Made by a program: the position numbers and the translations under genes
The notes under the pieces: generated by a model
Database searches by the model: none
The model's input: the letters and a program-made list of their open reading frames with translations, nothing else
What the model was told of the DNA's origin: nothing
Source: Bacteroidota bacterium
GTDB taxonomy: Bacteria > Bacteroidota > Bacteroidia > Chitinophagales > Chitinophagaceae
Assembly (NCBI GenBank): GCA_947457075.1
Contig: CANGUG010000016.1
Span: 1-53,238 of the forward strand
DNA length: 53,238 nucleotides
Direction of reading: 5' to 3'
Shown: positions 37,708 to 46,614 of the stretch, piece by piece
Numbering within the stretch: the first letter of the stretch is position 1
How the letters are laid out: each line of letters opens with the position of its first letter

Positions 37708-38808
37708 CTAACTATTGATAAAATTTGCCAAGAGGCTATGAAAGTGATGAGTGCCTTGCTCCCGCTGCGTAGCATAACGACCATGATGATAAAAACGCGA
37801 ACGAATACCTTGTTGTACATACTGTACTACTTCCTCGTCCTCTTGTTCGACGGTATCTAAACCAGCCCCAGCTCCTTTTCCTAATTTACTTGCATCAAAT
37901 ACAAAACTTAAAAAACTTACTTTGGTATTGCCTGCGTCAATGGGTGTTACTACGTTCAATGATAATCCCCATGGATAAAAGTTAAACATCATATTGGGGA
38001 ATACCCAAAAATAATAAGCTGCAATACGTTTGCCTGCATCGGGGTGTCCTGCTGGTATATCAAAACAATGCTCTTCATCCTTTGCAATACCCAACTGAAG
38101 ATTAGCATATTTAAACACTTCAGTGGAGTAATCTTTAAAATCTAAAAATGCGCTAAGCCCCGGATGCACAAAAGGAATATGAAACCCTTCCAAATAGTTT
38201 TCACAATACAATGCCCAATTGGCCTTAATATAATAATCATTGCTTCTGGATGCATCAAATACCAAATCATTAATGGGTAACCATCCTATACGCGATTCCA
38301 TCTCTCTAAAAAATAATTCAGGACCTAATCCTTTTTGCAACTGTGTAAATAACAAAGGTCCCCACTGATACAATTGTAAATGATGCAAGTGATTGTTTTC
38401 TGGAATAAAATTTTCAACGTCCTTAAATTCTGGCATGGAAATAAATTTACCATCCAAATGAAAAGCACGACCATGGTACTTACAACGTAAATGTTTTTGT
38501 GCACTACAAGGTTCGTACACCATTAAATTGCCTCGGTGGGTACACACATTGGATAAGCAATGTATATGCTCCTCGGCATCACGGGTTAATACCAAGGGCT
38601 CGTCTATGTAATTTTCCAGCAATTTAATTGGGTGCGCGTCTCCTGTTTTGGCTACCATCCCGGTATGACCAATATACTGCCAACTAGGGGCAAAAATTTT
38701 CTCCTTTGACGCTTCTAACCACTTGGTTTCTAGGTAAAAACTAGTATCAATCGTCTTTGCCCTAGCAATATTGGGGTCGATATAAAACGGCTTGTCCATA
38801 ACGCACAA
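37708..38808 (-). CDS. Rieske non-haem iron oxygenase alpha subunit
   Basis: A protein of 366 residues. The Rieske [2Fe-2S] ligands are Cys89-x-His91 (CTHRGN) and Cys109-x-x-His112 (CKYHG). The mononuclear iron site is seen in ENYLEGFHIPFVH (203-215), with His210 and His215. This layout resembles the choline/carnitine/glycine-betaine monooxygenase branch of ring-hydroxylating oxygenases. No reductase gene is adjacent and the substrate is unknown. A second ATG at 38799 is an equally plausible start. It is divergent from umuD across only 87 bp. Confidence 0.85.
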   Translation of the reverse strand: MCVMDKPFYIDPNIARAKTIDTSFYLETKWLEASKEKIFAPSWQYIGHTGMVAKTGDAHPIKLLENYIDEPLVLTRDAEEHIHCLSNVCTHRGNLMVYEPCSAQKHLRCKYHGRAFHLDGKFISMPEFKDVENFIPENNHLHHLQLYQWGPLLFTQLQKGLGPELFFREMESRIGWLPINDLVFDASRSNDYYIKANWALYCENYLEGFHIPFVHPGLSAFLDFKDYSTEVFKYANLQLGIAKDEEHCFDIPAGHPDAGKRIAAYYFWVFPNMMFNFYPWGLSLNVVTPIDAGNTKVSFLSFVFDASKLGKGAGAGLDTVEQEDEEVVQYVQQGIRSRFYHHGRYATQREQGTHHFHSLLANFINS

Positions 38809-38855
38809 TTAGCCCCCAAGGTACAAAATAGGCGGTAGAAAATATTCATAAAAAT

Positions 38856-38893
38856 ACTAAATAATTTAGTTAATATTGCTAATAATTTTAGTT
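38856..38893. promoter_or_regulatory. Twin palindromic operator upstream of umuD
   Basis: ACTAAAT-A-ATTTAGT (38856-38870) is a palindrome. A related element, CTAATAATTTTAGTT (38879-38893), repeats CTAAATAATTTAGTT (38857-38871) with a 22-bp period, two helical turns, and ends two bases before the umuD ATG. Its position in the 87-bp divergent spacer would let a repressor control umuD and perhaps the Rieske gene. It is not a match to the classical E. coli SOS box. Confidence 0.6.
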
Positions 38894-38895
38894 TT

Positions 38896-39339
38896 ATGGA
38901 ATATATAGACATGGACCCTAGCGAAGGAATCGCCACCCAACAGATTAACAAAAACTACCAATCCAGCCAAATTGTACAAGCCAACGCCACAGGATTTGGT
39001 GCAGCATCGGACGATTTTATGGAAAGAGGCATTGACCTAAATGAGCAACTTATTCATAACAAACCGGCTACTTTTTTCTTTCGCGTCAATAGCGATGCCA
39101 TGCTTGGTGCGGGCATTCATATTGGAGACACGCTCATTGTGGACCGCAGCATACCTCCTACTTCTGGTAAAGTAGTAGTGGCTATTTTAAATGGTGAATT
39201 TTTAGTGCGTCGCATACAAATGCAAGCACATAGTATTAGCCTACTACCTGAAAATAAAAAATATGGCGCAATACATATTGAACATATGGAGGACTATAAA
39301 ACATGGGGTGTGGTGACTTACGTGATTCATGGTTTATAA
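38896..39339 (+). CDS. umuD: UmuD-like protein lacking the catalytic Ser-Lys dyad
   Basis: A protein of 147 residues of the S24/UmuD family. It aligns with E. coli UmuD without gaps from the cleavage-site glycine onwards (GF..., MERGIDLNEQLI, GDTLIVDRSI, NGEFLVRRIQ). The catalytic Ser60 position (GDSM) is Ala68 here (SDAM), and Lys97 is Arg105. The Cys24-Gly25 cleavage site is Thr32-Gly33. It therefore probably cannot self-cleave. It has no helix-turn-helix. The umuC gene begins 76 nt downstream, so it should be the accessory subunit of a translesion polymerase. An in-frame ATG at 38911 is an alternative start. Confidence 0.88.
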   Translation: MEYIDMDPSEGIATQQINKNYQSSQIVQANATGFGAASDDFMERGIDLNEQLIHNKPATFFFRVNSDAMLGAGIHIGDTLIVDRSIPPTSGKVVVAILNGEFLVRRIQMQAHSISLLPENKKYGAIHIEHMEDYKTWGVVTYVIHGL

Positions 39340-39415
39340 TAAATTATTTTTTCAAAATATTTTCTAGCCAGCGCGCTTTGGTTCAATTAATAAATAGGTA
39401 TTAAAATGTAGAAAT

Positions 39416-40711
39416 GTGCAAGCGATTATTGATTGTAATAGTTTTTATTGTTCCTGTGAACGACTTTTTGCACCCAAATTGCAAAAAGCGCCCATTATTG
39501 TTTTAAGCAATAATGATGGCTGTATTGTTTCTCGTTCCGACGAAGCAAAAGCATTAGGCATTGCCATGGCCGCCCCCTATTTTCAAGAAGCAGAACGTAT
39601 CAAAAAATTTGGCGTACACACTTTTTCTTCAAATTATCATTTATATGGCGACTTAAGTTGGAGGGTAATGGAAACCATGCGATCCTTGCTACCGCCGGGT
39701 CAGGTAGAAGTATATTCGGTGGACGAAGCCTTTGTAGATCTAAAACACATTGCGCAAAAGGATGTATATGATTTTTGTATTCATTTAAAAAATACCATTG
39801 AAACCTGGACAGGTATTTCCGTATCTATTGGTGCTGCACCTAATAAAGTATTGAGTAAAGTAGCCAACCGATTGGCTAAAAAAAACAAACTACAAACTAA
39901 TTGTGTCGTGGTATTAGACAGCACACAAAAAATTCAAACTGCTTTACAAAAAACACCTGTTGAAGATATTTGGGGGATTGGCTATCGCTATAGTGAAAAA
40001 TTAAAAGTTTATGGTATTCATACCGCTTTTGCATTAAGTATGAAAGACCTTAGCTGGGGTAAAAAGTTTTTAGGAGGTATTACGGGTATTAAATTAATTA
40101 GAGAATTAAAAGGCCTACCCACTCATGAAATGCAAGCACCCCGTACCGAAAAAAAAATGATTGCCACTACGCGCATGTTTGGAAGAGACGTAAGCAATTG
40201 GCAGGAGATAGAGGAAGCCTTGGCAACCTATGCCACACGTTGTTGCGAAAAATTAAGACGACAACATAGTGCTACAAAATGTGTACAGGTTTTTTTACTG
40301 CTAAAACCAATGCCACAAAATGATCCTTCCCACCAAGGGCATTACTACCGAGGGAAGCAAGTAAATGGTTATACGGTTTTAGACAACCCAAGCAACCTGA
40401 CCCCCGATATTATCAAAGCAGCCCTCGGCATTGGGAAAACCTTATTTGAACAGGGCATGACCTATAAAAAAGCCGGGGTCATTGTAAGCGAATTGGTACC
40501 CGATAACGCCTTGCAAACCAACCTATTTGTGGAAGCCGCCGATGCAAGGAAAAAGAAGCTAATGAATGTGATTGACAATATGAATGCTGCTTACCGGAAT
40601 GACGTGCTCAAATTTGGCAGTACAGGCACGAAGAAAAACTGGAAAATGCGTAGTGAAAAGCGCAGCAAACGCTATACTACCCGGTGGGAGGAGCTTTGCG
40701 TGGTCCGTTAA
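39416..40711 (+). CDS. umuC: Translesion DNA polymerase V catalytic subunit
   Basis: A Y-family polymerase of 431 residues that copies damaged DNA. The first catalytic motif AIIDCNSFYCSCERLF is at residues 3-18 and the second, VYSVDEAFVDL, at about 98-108; both metal-binding sites are intact. The C-terminus has the UmuC-specific tail (QTNLFVE, then STGTKKNWKMRSEKRSKRYTTRWEEL). The start is a GTG at 39416; an ATG two bases earlier is in another frame and gives no UmuC sequence. Confidence 0.93.
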   Translation: MQAIIDCNSFYCSCERLFAPKLQKAPIIVLSNNDGCIVSRSDEAKALGIAMAAPYFQEAERIKKFGVHTFSSNYHLYGDLSWRVMETMRSLLPPGQVEVYSVDEAFVDLKHIAQKDVYDFCIHLKNTIETWTGISVSIGAAPNKVLSKVANRLAKKNKLQTNCVVVLDSTQKIQTALQKTPVEDIWGIGYRYSEKLKVYGIHTAFALSMKDLSWGKKFLGGITGIKLIRELKGLPTHEMQAPRTEKKMIATTRMFGRDVSNWQEIEEALATYATRCCEKLRRQHSATKCVQVFLLLKPMPQNDPSHQGHYYRGKQVNGYTVLDNPSNLTPDIIKAALGIGKTLFEQGMTYKKAGVIVSELVPDNALQTNLFVEAADARKKKLMNVIDNMNAAYRNDVLKFGSTGTKKNWKMRSEKRSKRYTTRWEELCVVR

Positions 40712-40766
40712 ACACAGGTGGTGGAAAACCCTTTTACAAAAATTCGTATAAATGAGTTCACTAACG

Positions 40767-40774
40767 TATTTTTG
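40767..40774 (+). promoter_or_regulatory. Candidate -7 element TATTTTTG for the carB-like gene
   Basis: TATTTTTG fits TAnnTTTG and lies 15 bp before the ATG at 40790. It supports an independent promoter and the chosen start. No -33 TTG is evident. Confidence 0.45.
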
Positions 40775-40789
40775 CCCAATTTTATACCT

Positions 40790-41983
40790 ATGAGCCACCA
40801 TCTGAACTCCAACGAATCGATCCCCTCCAAAAAGAAGAAAATTATTGTATTAGGGAGTGGTCCTAATCGTATTGGACAGGGTATTGAATTTGACTATTGT
40901 TGTGTACACGGATTACTTGCCGTGAAAGAATCAGGTTACGAAGCCATCATGGTGAACTGTAATCCTGAAACCGTATCCACCGATTTTGACATGGCCGACA
41001 AATTATATTTCGAGCCTGTATTTTGGGAACACCTTTGGGAAATTATTGAATTAGAACAACCCGAAGGAGTCATTGTACAATTGGGTGGACAAACGGCATT
41101 GAAATTAGCAAAGCGTTTAACAGAAAGAGGAATTAAAATTATAGGTACTTCATTTGACAGTTTAGATATTGCTGAGGACCGTGGTCGTTTTAGTGATTTA
41201 TTAAAAGAGTTAAATATTCCTTATCCAAATTACGGCACGGCCTACACTGCCGACGAGGCAATTGAAGTGGCCAATCAAGTGGGCTATCCCGTATTAGTAA
41301 GACCTAGTTATGTGATTGGTGGACAAAGAATGCGTATTGTAATTAATGACGCTGAAGTAGAAAGCTCTGTGGTAAGTATCCTAAAACATATTCCAGATAA
41401 TAAAATTTTGATTGACCATTTCTTAGACCGTTGTCAAGAAGCAGAAGTAGATGCTATTTTTGATGGCGAAACATTTCATGTGATGGGTGTGATGGAACAT
41501 ATTGAACCCGCTGGAATTCATAGTGGTGATAGTAATGCGGTATTGCCGGCATTTAACTTAACTCCATTGATTGTAGAAACCATGGAATTTTATAGTGAGA
41601 AAATTGCGCGCGCTTTAAACATCAGAGGATTAATTAATATTCAATTCGCAATTAAAGATGATAAGGTATATGTGATTGAAGCCAATCCAAGGGCATCCAG
41701 AACAACTCCTTTCATTGCAAAAGCGTATCAAATACCTTATTTAAATATTGCCACCAAAGTAATGTTGGGCGCTGCTAAGTTGACTGAATTTACCATGGAG
41801 AAAAAACTAGACGGATACGCTATTAAAGAACCTGTATTTAGTTTTGATAAATTTCCAGGCGTGAACAAAGAATTAGGTCCAGAAATGAAGAGTACCGGAG
41901 AAGCCATTCGTTTTATCAAAGACTTACGCGATCCTTACTTCAGAACTTTATACAAAGAGCGTTCCATGAACCTAAGCCGTTAA
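40790..41983 (+). CDS. Carbamoyl-phosphate synthase large subunit, C-terminal half only
   Basis: A protein of 397 residues that corresponds to about residues 550-936 of full CarB, the second ATP-grasp domain that phosphorylates carbamate. The diagnostic start of that half, IIVLGSGPNRIGQGIEFDYC, is near residues 17-36. INIQFAIKDDKVYVIEANPRASRT contains the metal-binding region. The amino-terminal half, oligomerisation domain and allosteric domain are absent, and no other carB part lies nearby. The start at 40790 is supported by a -7 element and replaces an upstream in-frame ATG at 40718. It may be one piece of a split CarB or a paralogue. Confidence 0.85.
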   Translation: MSHHLNSNESIPSKKKKIIVLGSGPNRIGQGIEFDYCCVHGLLAVKESGYEAIMVNCNPETVSTDFDMADKLYFEPVFWEHLWEIIELEQPEGVIVQLGGQTALKLAKRLTERGIKIIGTSFDSLDIAEDRGRFSDLLKELNIPYPNYGTAYTADEAIEVANQVGYPVLVRPSYVIGGQRMRIVINDAEVESSVVSILKHIPDNKILIDHFLDRCQEAEVDAIFDGETFHVMGVMEHIEPAGIHSGDSNAVLPAFNLTPLIVETMEFYSEKIARALNIRGLINIQFAIKDDKVYVIEANPRASRTTPFIAKAYQIPYLNIATKVMLGAAKLTEFTMEKKLDGYAIKEPVFSFDKFPGVNKELGPEMKSTGEAIRFIKDLRDPYFRTLYKERSMNLSR

Positions 41984-41988
41984 TAAAT

Positions 41989-42015
41989 CGGCGCCCTCGT
42001 TTATGGGGGGCGCCG
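41989..42015. other. GC-rich hairpin after the carB-like gene
   Basis: CGGCGCCC (41989-41996) pairs with GGGCGCCG (42008-42015) around an 11-base loop, 6 nt after the stop codon. It is followed on the plus strand by A residues instead of T, so it is not a textbook intrinsic terminator but could block 3' decay or assist termination. Confidence 0.6.
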
Positions 42016-42036
42016 AAAAAATCATAAGACGAAAAA

Positions 42037-42072
42037 TAAAACAGCCCTTAAATTCCATTAAGGGCTGTTTTA
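42037..42072. terminator. Bidirectional terminator between convergent genes
   Basis: A 15-bp stem (42037-42051 with 42058-42072) containing ACAGCCCTTAA and its complement with loop ATTCCA. It has a T-rich tail on both strands and abuts the stop codon of the peptidase gene. It serves the carB-like gene and the peptidase gene. Confidence 0.9.
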
Positions 42073-43461
42073 TTAATTCACACCGTATTGATCTACTAAG
42101 TATATAAATGCGGCAATATTTACAGCGCCTAATAACAATTCACGCTTATTTACATTTTCAAATACATCGGTTTTTGCATGGTGTAAATCAAAATAGCGTT
42201 GACTGTCTGGTGATAAACTGGACATGACAATTGTTTTATCATACCCTGTTAAGTGTCCAATATCTGCGCCCCCACCACCTGTATTCACTTCTGTACCATA
42301 AGGCTTTAACAATGGAGTCCATTGTTGAAATTTAGCAAACTGTGCTGGTGTACAAGTAACACCAATGCCTCTTGGCGTAAAACCACCTGCATCACTTTCT
42401 AAAGCTAAAATGTGTTTTTCCTTATTCAACTTTGCTAGCTCTGCATATTTTGCTCCCCCTTTTCCTCCATTCTCTTCATTGGCAAAAAGTACAAAACGAA
42501 TAGTATGTTTTGGTTGATAGTTTAATGCTTTCATGGTGCGGAGAACTTCCATTGTTTGCACTATACCTGCTCCGTCATCATGTGCACCTTCATTCACGTC
42601 CCAACTATCTAAGTGACCACCAATGGTAATAATTTCTTCAGGATGTTCTGTGCCTTTTAACTCAGCAACCACATTGTTTTCATCTGCATCTGGTAAAAAG
42701 AAACCATATGTTTGCATTTGCACACGTACCGTTCCTTTTTTTGCCATAGCATATAATGCTTTTGCATCATTAGGTCCCAAAGCAACTGCTGGAATCTTGG
42801 GAAGTGTTTCATCATATACCATGGTACCTGTATGTGGCGCATTGTCTGGAGCAGTACTTAATGAATGTATCATTACACCCACTGCACCATATTTAGCTGC
42901 ACGGCTTGCCCCTGTTCTGCGATATACCCCCGAAGCACCATAGGCTTTGAAGGTTTGAATATAAGTTGGATCAAACTCACTATTAAAATAAACGATCTTT
43001 CCTTTTACTTCGTCTTTGCGTTTTTCCAATTCATCAAAATTAGCCACTGCTAATACGTCCGCTTCAATTAACCCATTGCTGCCTAAAGAATTACCTAATG
43101 CAAGTACTTCTAATTTTTGTGTTGTGGCTTTACCATCAAGGCCCACAATGGCTGCAAAATCCTTGCCTCCTCTTTGCCAGTTGGGTGTTTTACAAGGTTG
43201 CATAAACACTTTATCAGGATTAAATGCCTCCATATTTCTTTTGCCCCAAATAGCCGCATTTTGTTGCTGCGGTGAACCTGCTAAACGTCCACCAATTTTT
43301 TTGGTTAACTCTCTTAATAAATCATAGGCTTTGCCGTTGGTCATAATTTCGTCTGCCATTTTTTTGATAGTAATACTATCTTGATTCACTTGAGCTTGTG
43401 CAATAAAGGGCAAGCTTAAAGCCAGTAACAATAATCGACTCATAAATAGGTATTTTAACAT
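42073..43461 (-). CDS. Secreted M28-family metallopeptidase (carboxypeptidase Q-like)
   Basis: A protein of 462 residues with a signal peptide ending FIAQAQ. A protease-associated insert (about 125-240) interrupts the fold. The zinc ligands are visible: GGHLDSWDVNEGAHDDGAG (about 283-301), NEENGG (about 328-333), the aspartate in LESDAGG (about 353-359) and the histidine pair of LHHAKTD near the end. It likely trims peptides in the periplasm or outside. An ATG at 43443 (MSRLLLLALSL) is an alternative start giving a cleaner signal peptide. Confidence 0.9.
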   Translation of the reverse strand: MLKYLFMSRLLLLALSLPFIAQAQVNQDSITIKKMADEIMTNGKAYDLLRELTKKIGGRLAGSPQQQNAAIWGKRNMEAFNPDKVFMQPCKTPNWQRGGKDFAAIVGLDGKATTQKLEVLALGNSLGSNGLIEADVLAVANFDELEKRKDEVKGKIVYFNSEFDPTYIQTFKAYGASGVYRRTGASRAAKYGAVGVMIHSLSTAPDNAPHTGTMVYDETLPKIPAVALGPNDAKALYAMAKKGTVRVQMQTYGFFLPDADENNVVAELKGTEHPEEIITIGGHLDSWDVNEGAHDDGAGIVQTMEVLRTMKALNYQPKHTIRFVLFANEENGGKGGAKYAELAKLNKEKHILALESDAGGFTPRGIGVTCTPAQFAKFQQWTPLLKPYGTEVNTGGGGADIGHLTGYDKTIVMSSLSPDSQRYFDLHHAKTDVFENVNKRELLLGAVNIAAFIYLVDQYGVN

Positions 43462-43531
43462 TCAAATAATTCTTAAATATAATTAAACTTTATCGGATAA
43501 TTAGTTGTTAATTGCATGTTCAACTAGTAAA

Positions 43532-44668
43532 ATGAAGATCGGTATTGTTTGTTATCCTACGTTTGGAGGAAGCGGTGTTTTAGCCACCGAGCTTGGGAAG
43601 GCCTTGGCCGAAAAAGGGCATGAAATTCATTTTATTACCTATCAACAGCCTGTTCGTTTAAATGGCTTTCATGCCAATATATTTTACCATGAAGTAAGAG
43701 TGCCTACTTATCCTTTATTTGATTACCCACCTTATGAATTGGCATTAGCAAGTACTATGGTAGATGTAATTTTAAACCATGACTTGGATTTAATTCATGC
43801 ACATTATGCCATACCACATGCTTCCGCTGCTTATACAGCGAAACAAATTGTGAAACAAAAAACAGGCAGATCCGTTCCTGTGATTACCACTTTGCATGGA
43901 ACAGATATCACTTTAGTAGGACGAGATAAAACCTACGAACCAGTGGTTACTTTCTCAATTAATGAAAGCGATGCGATCACGGCAGTGTCTGAAAACTTAA
44001 AGGAAGAAACCTTAAAGCATTTTGACATTCGCAAAAACATACAGGTCATTAACAATTTTGTGGACTTGCACCGTTATGATCAAAAACCAGTAGCTGCTTT
44101 TAGACAAGTAATTGCGCCACAGGGTGAAAAAATTATAGTGCACGCCTCTAACTTTAGGAAGATAAAAAGGATTGATGATGTAATGGCCATATTTAACAAT
44201 ATTCACCAAGCCCTTCCTGCAAAATTATTAATGGTAGGCGATGGTCCTGAACGTCCAATGGCCGAAGATTTAGCAAGGCAATATGGCATTGAAGCCGATG
44301 TGCGCTTCCTAGGTAAGCAAGAACAGATGGAAGAAATTTTAGCAGTAAGTGATATTTTTTTACTGCCCTCAGAATACGAAAGTTTTGGTTTAGCCGCATT
44401 GGAAGCCATGGCGGCAAGTGCCGTAGTCATTAGCTCCAACGCGGGTGGTCTTGCTGAAGTAAATATTGATGGAGTGACAGGATATACCGCACCTGTAGGT
44501 GATGTAAAAACAATGAGTGAAAAAGCTATTGCCCTTTTACAAGATGAAGAAAAATTAAACACTTTCAAGAAAAATGCGTTGAAACAAGCCAAGCATTTTG
44601 AAATTGCAAATATCATTCCACAATACGAAACACTGTATCGAAGTTTTTGTCGTACAGGTGATTGCTAG
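43532..44668 (+). CDS. bshA: N-acetyl-alpha-D-glucosaminyl L-malate synthase
   Basis: A GT4-family glycosyltransferase of 378 residues that performs the first step of bacillithiol synthesis, joining GlcNAc from UDP-GlcNAc to L-malate. The start MKIGIVCYPTFGGSGVLATE is diagnostic of BshA, as are HFITYQQPVRL and VPTYPLFDYPPYELALA. ESFGLAALEAMA (about 287-298) is the GT4 nucleotide-sugar motif. An in-frame TTG at 43505 is less likely than the ATG at 43532. bshB and bshC are not in the window. Confidence 0.93.
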   Translation: MKIGIVCYPTFGGSGVLATELGKALAEKGHEIHFITYQQPVRLNGFHANIFYHEVRVPTYPLFDYPPYELALASTMVDVILNHDLDLIHAHYAIPHASAAYTAKQIVKQKTGRSVPVITTLHGTDITLVGRDKTYEPVVTFSINESDAITAVSENLKEETLKHFDIRKNIQVINNFVDLHRYDQKPVAAFRQVIAPQGEKIIVHASNFRKIKRIDDVMAIFNNIHQALPAKLLMVGDGPERPMAEDLARQYGIEADVRFLGKQEQMEEILAVSDIFLLPSEYESFGLAALEAMAASAVVISSNAGGLAEVNIDGVTGYTAPVGDVKTMSEKAIALLQDEEKLNTFKKNALKQAKHFEIANIIPQYETLYRSFCRTGDC

Positions 44669-44737
44669 TATTGAATATATCCCTGGTTACGCAGCACTTT
44701 AGTTTACACAATAAAATAAAATAGGGTCAGGTGAAAT

Positions 44738-45937
44738 TTATTCAGCGAGTGCCTCATTAATACTTGCTTTTATTTTTTCTATTGCTATAGTAAGTTCATC
44801 AATCGTAATACTTAATGGGGGTGCAATGCGTATTCTATCCTCCGCAAATAAAAACCAATCGGTAATAATACCATTTCTGATACAAGCTGCCGCTATTTTT
44901 TTGGTAAGGGTTGCCGACTCAAATTGCAAGGACATCCACAATCCTGCATGATTACGATGTACAATAGCAGGATGCTGTAAATGTGTAATTAAATAATTTT
45001 CTTTTTCTTTCACTGCTTCAATCCATCCACTATTTTGTAATACAGTAAGGGCTGCATTGCCTGCGGCACAGGAAACAGGATTACCGCCAAAGGTAGTGAT
45101 ATGGCCCAATACAGGATGATCAGTAAGGGTGGACATCATTTTTGTGCTTGCAATAAATGCCCCTAATGGAAGTCCACCGCCCAATGCTTTTCCCACCAAC
45201 AAAACATCAGGGACAATTTCATATTGTTCAAAAGCAAACAACGTGCCCGTTCGTCCAAAGCCGGATTGAATTTCATCAACAATTAATAAAATGCAAAGTG
45301 CATCACATTTTTTTCTCAAAGCAGTAATCCATTCTTTATGCGCAGAAGTGACTCCAGTTTCCGCTTGCACTAGTTCCACCAATACACAAGCAACCGTATG
45401 ATTAATTAAATCAATGTCCTCAAAATTGTTGTAACGTAATTGTACAATATCGGGCAACAAAGGACGAAATGCATTTTTAAAATATTCATCCCCCATTACG
45501 CTTAAAGCACCCTGTGTACTTCCGTGATAAGCTCCTTTAAATGCTACTATTTTAGTACGTCCTGTCACACGCTTGGCTAATTTCATAGCCCCTTCTGTCG
45601 CTTCGGCACCACTATTGGTAAAATAAACCGACTGTAATGCTTCAGGTAATAAACCAGTTAGGTGTTTTGCATATTGCACTTGTGGCGCTTGCACAAACTC
45701 GCCATATACAATCACATGCATGTATTTTTCAACCTGTTCCTGAATGGCTTTAATCACTGCTGGATGACTATGTCCAATATTACAAACACTAAATCCTGCA
45801 ATCATATCCATAAATGCTTTCCCATGAACATCATGCAAGTAAACGCCTTTTGCAGAAGCCACTTCTATCCCAATGGGTTTGTCAGATGTTTGTGCTAAAT
45901 GCTGAAAAAAAAGCTGTCTATTGTTTATTGGTGTCAT
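44738..45937 (-). CDS. Class III aminotransferase (acetylornithine/ornithine type)
   Basis: A PLP enzyme of 399 residues. The PLP-phosphate site TNSGAEATEGAMKLAKRVTG lies at about residues 96-115, the ring-stacking DEIQSGFGRTG at about 219-229, and the Schiff-base lysine in LLVGKALGGGLPLGAF at about 242-257. The substrate is likely an omega-amino acid such as ornithine or acetylornithine, but cannot be fixed from sequence. No arginine genes flank it. I use the ATG at 45937; an upstream one at 45982 overlaps the divergent neighbour. Confidence 0.88.
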   Translation of the reverse strand: MTPINNRQLFFQHLAQTSDKPIGIEVASAKGVYLHDVHGKAFMDMIAGFSVCNIGHSHPAVIKAIQEQVEKYMHVIVYGEFVQAPQVQYAKHLTGLLPEALQSVYFTNSGAEATEGAMKLAKRVTGRTKIVAFKGAYHGSTQGALSVMGDEYFKNAFRPLLPDIVQLRYNNFEDIDLINHTVACVLVELVQAETGVTSAHKEWITALRKKCDALCILLIVDEIQSGFGRTGTLFAFEQYEIVPDVLLVGKALGGGLPLGAFIASTKMMSTLTDHPVLGHITTFGGNPVSCAAGNAALTVLQNSGWIEAVKEKENYLITHLQHPAIVHRNHAGLWMSLQFESATLTKKIAAACIRNGIITDWFLFAEDRIRIAPPLSITIDELTIAIEKIKASINEALAE

Positions 45938-45971
45938 TAGGAGTAAATTGCAGTACAAAAGTCGCATTTTT

Positions 45972-46505
45972 ATGGCAACCATACTAGCAGTTCAAGGAAA
46001 AGAACCCCAATTTGGAGAAAATTGTTTTGTAGCACCCAATGCCACCATTGTGGGAGATGTAATCATGGGCAGTGAATGCTCGGTTTGGTTTAATGCAGTT
46101 ATCAGAGGGGACGTGCACTATATAAAAATGGGCAATAAAGTAAATGTGCAGGATGGTGCCATTATTCATTGTACCTATTTAAAACACCCCACCCATATTG
46201 GGAATAATGTATCCATTGGCCACAACGCAATGGTACATGGCTGTACGATTCATGACAATGTATTAATTGGCATGGGAAGTATTGTGATGGATGGCTGTGT
46301 GGTACATTCTAATTCCATAATTGCTGCCGGGGCCGTGGTATTAGAAGGAACCATTGTGGAAGCTGGCAGTATCTATGCAGGCGTGCCTGCTAAAAAAGTG
46401 AAAGCAGTGAGTGAGGATCTTATTAATGGAGAAATTAACAGAATTTCAAATAATTATGTGAAGTATGCAAGTTGGTTTGAAGCAGCTAACGAAGCGCCTA
46501 AGTAA
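45972..46505 (+). CDS. Gamma-carbonic anhydrase-like hexapeptide-repeat protein
   Basis: A protein of 177 residues of the left-handed beta-helix family (YrdA/CaiE type). Repeated hexapeptides such as IVGDVIMG and VSIGHNAMVHGC fill the chain, and the zinc-type histidines are seen in IHCTYLKH and GHNAMVHG. Many such proteins bind zinc and may have carbonic anhydrase activity, though function is uncertain. The ATG at 45972 is favoured over one at 45921 because homologues start near MATILAVQGKEP. It is divergent from the aminotransferase by 34 bp. Confidence 0.87.
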   Translation: MATILAVQGKEPQFGENCFVAPNATIVGDVIMGSECSVWFNAVIRGDVHYIKMGNKVNVQDGAIIHCTYLKHPTHIGNNVSIGHNAMVHGCTIHDNVLIGMGSIVMDGCVVHSNSIIAAGAVVLEGTIVEAGSIYAGVPAKKVKAVSEDLINGEINRISNNYVKYASWFEAANEAPK

Positions 46506-46614
46506 TGATAAGATCATTCAATAAAACACAATAATATTGATAATCAAATGTTTGGCTGCCTGATTTCCAAAATTAGATTTATTTGCATAAATTACAATTA
46601 ATAAAAATTAATTT

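Noticed and set aside
40718..40789. Earlier start codon for the carB-like gene
   Set aside because: The added residues are not CarB-like, and a -7 promoter element lies within this stretch.
41989..42015. GC-rich hairpin as an intrinsic terminator of the carB-like gene
   Set aside because: It is followed by A instead of T on the coding strand; the nearby hairpin at 42037-42072 is the better terminator.
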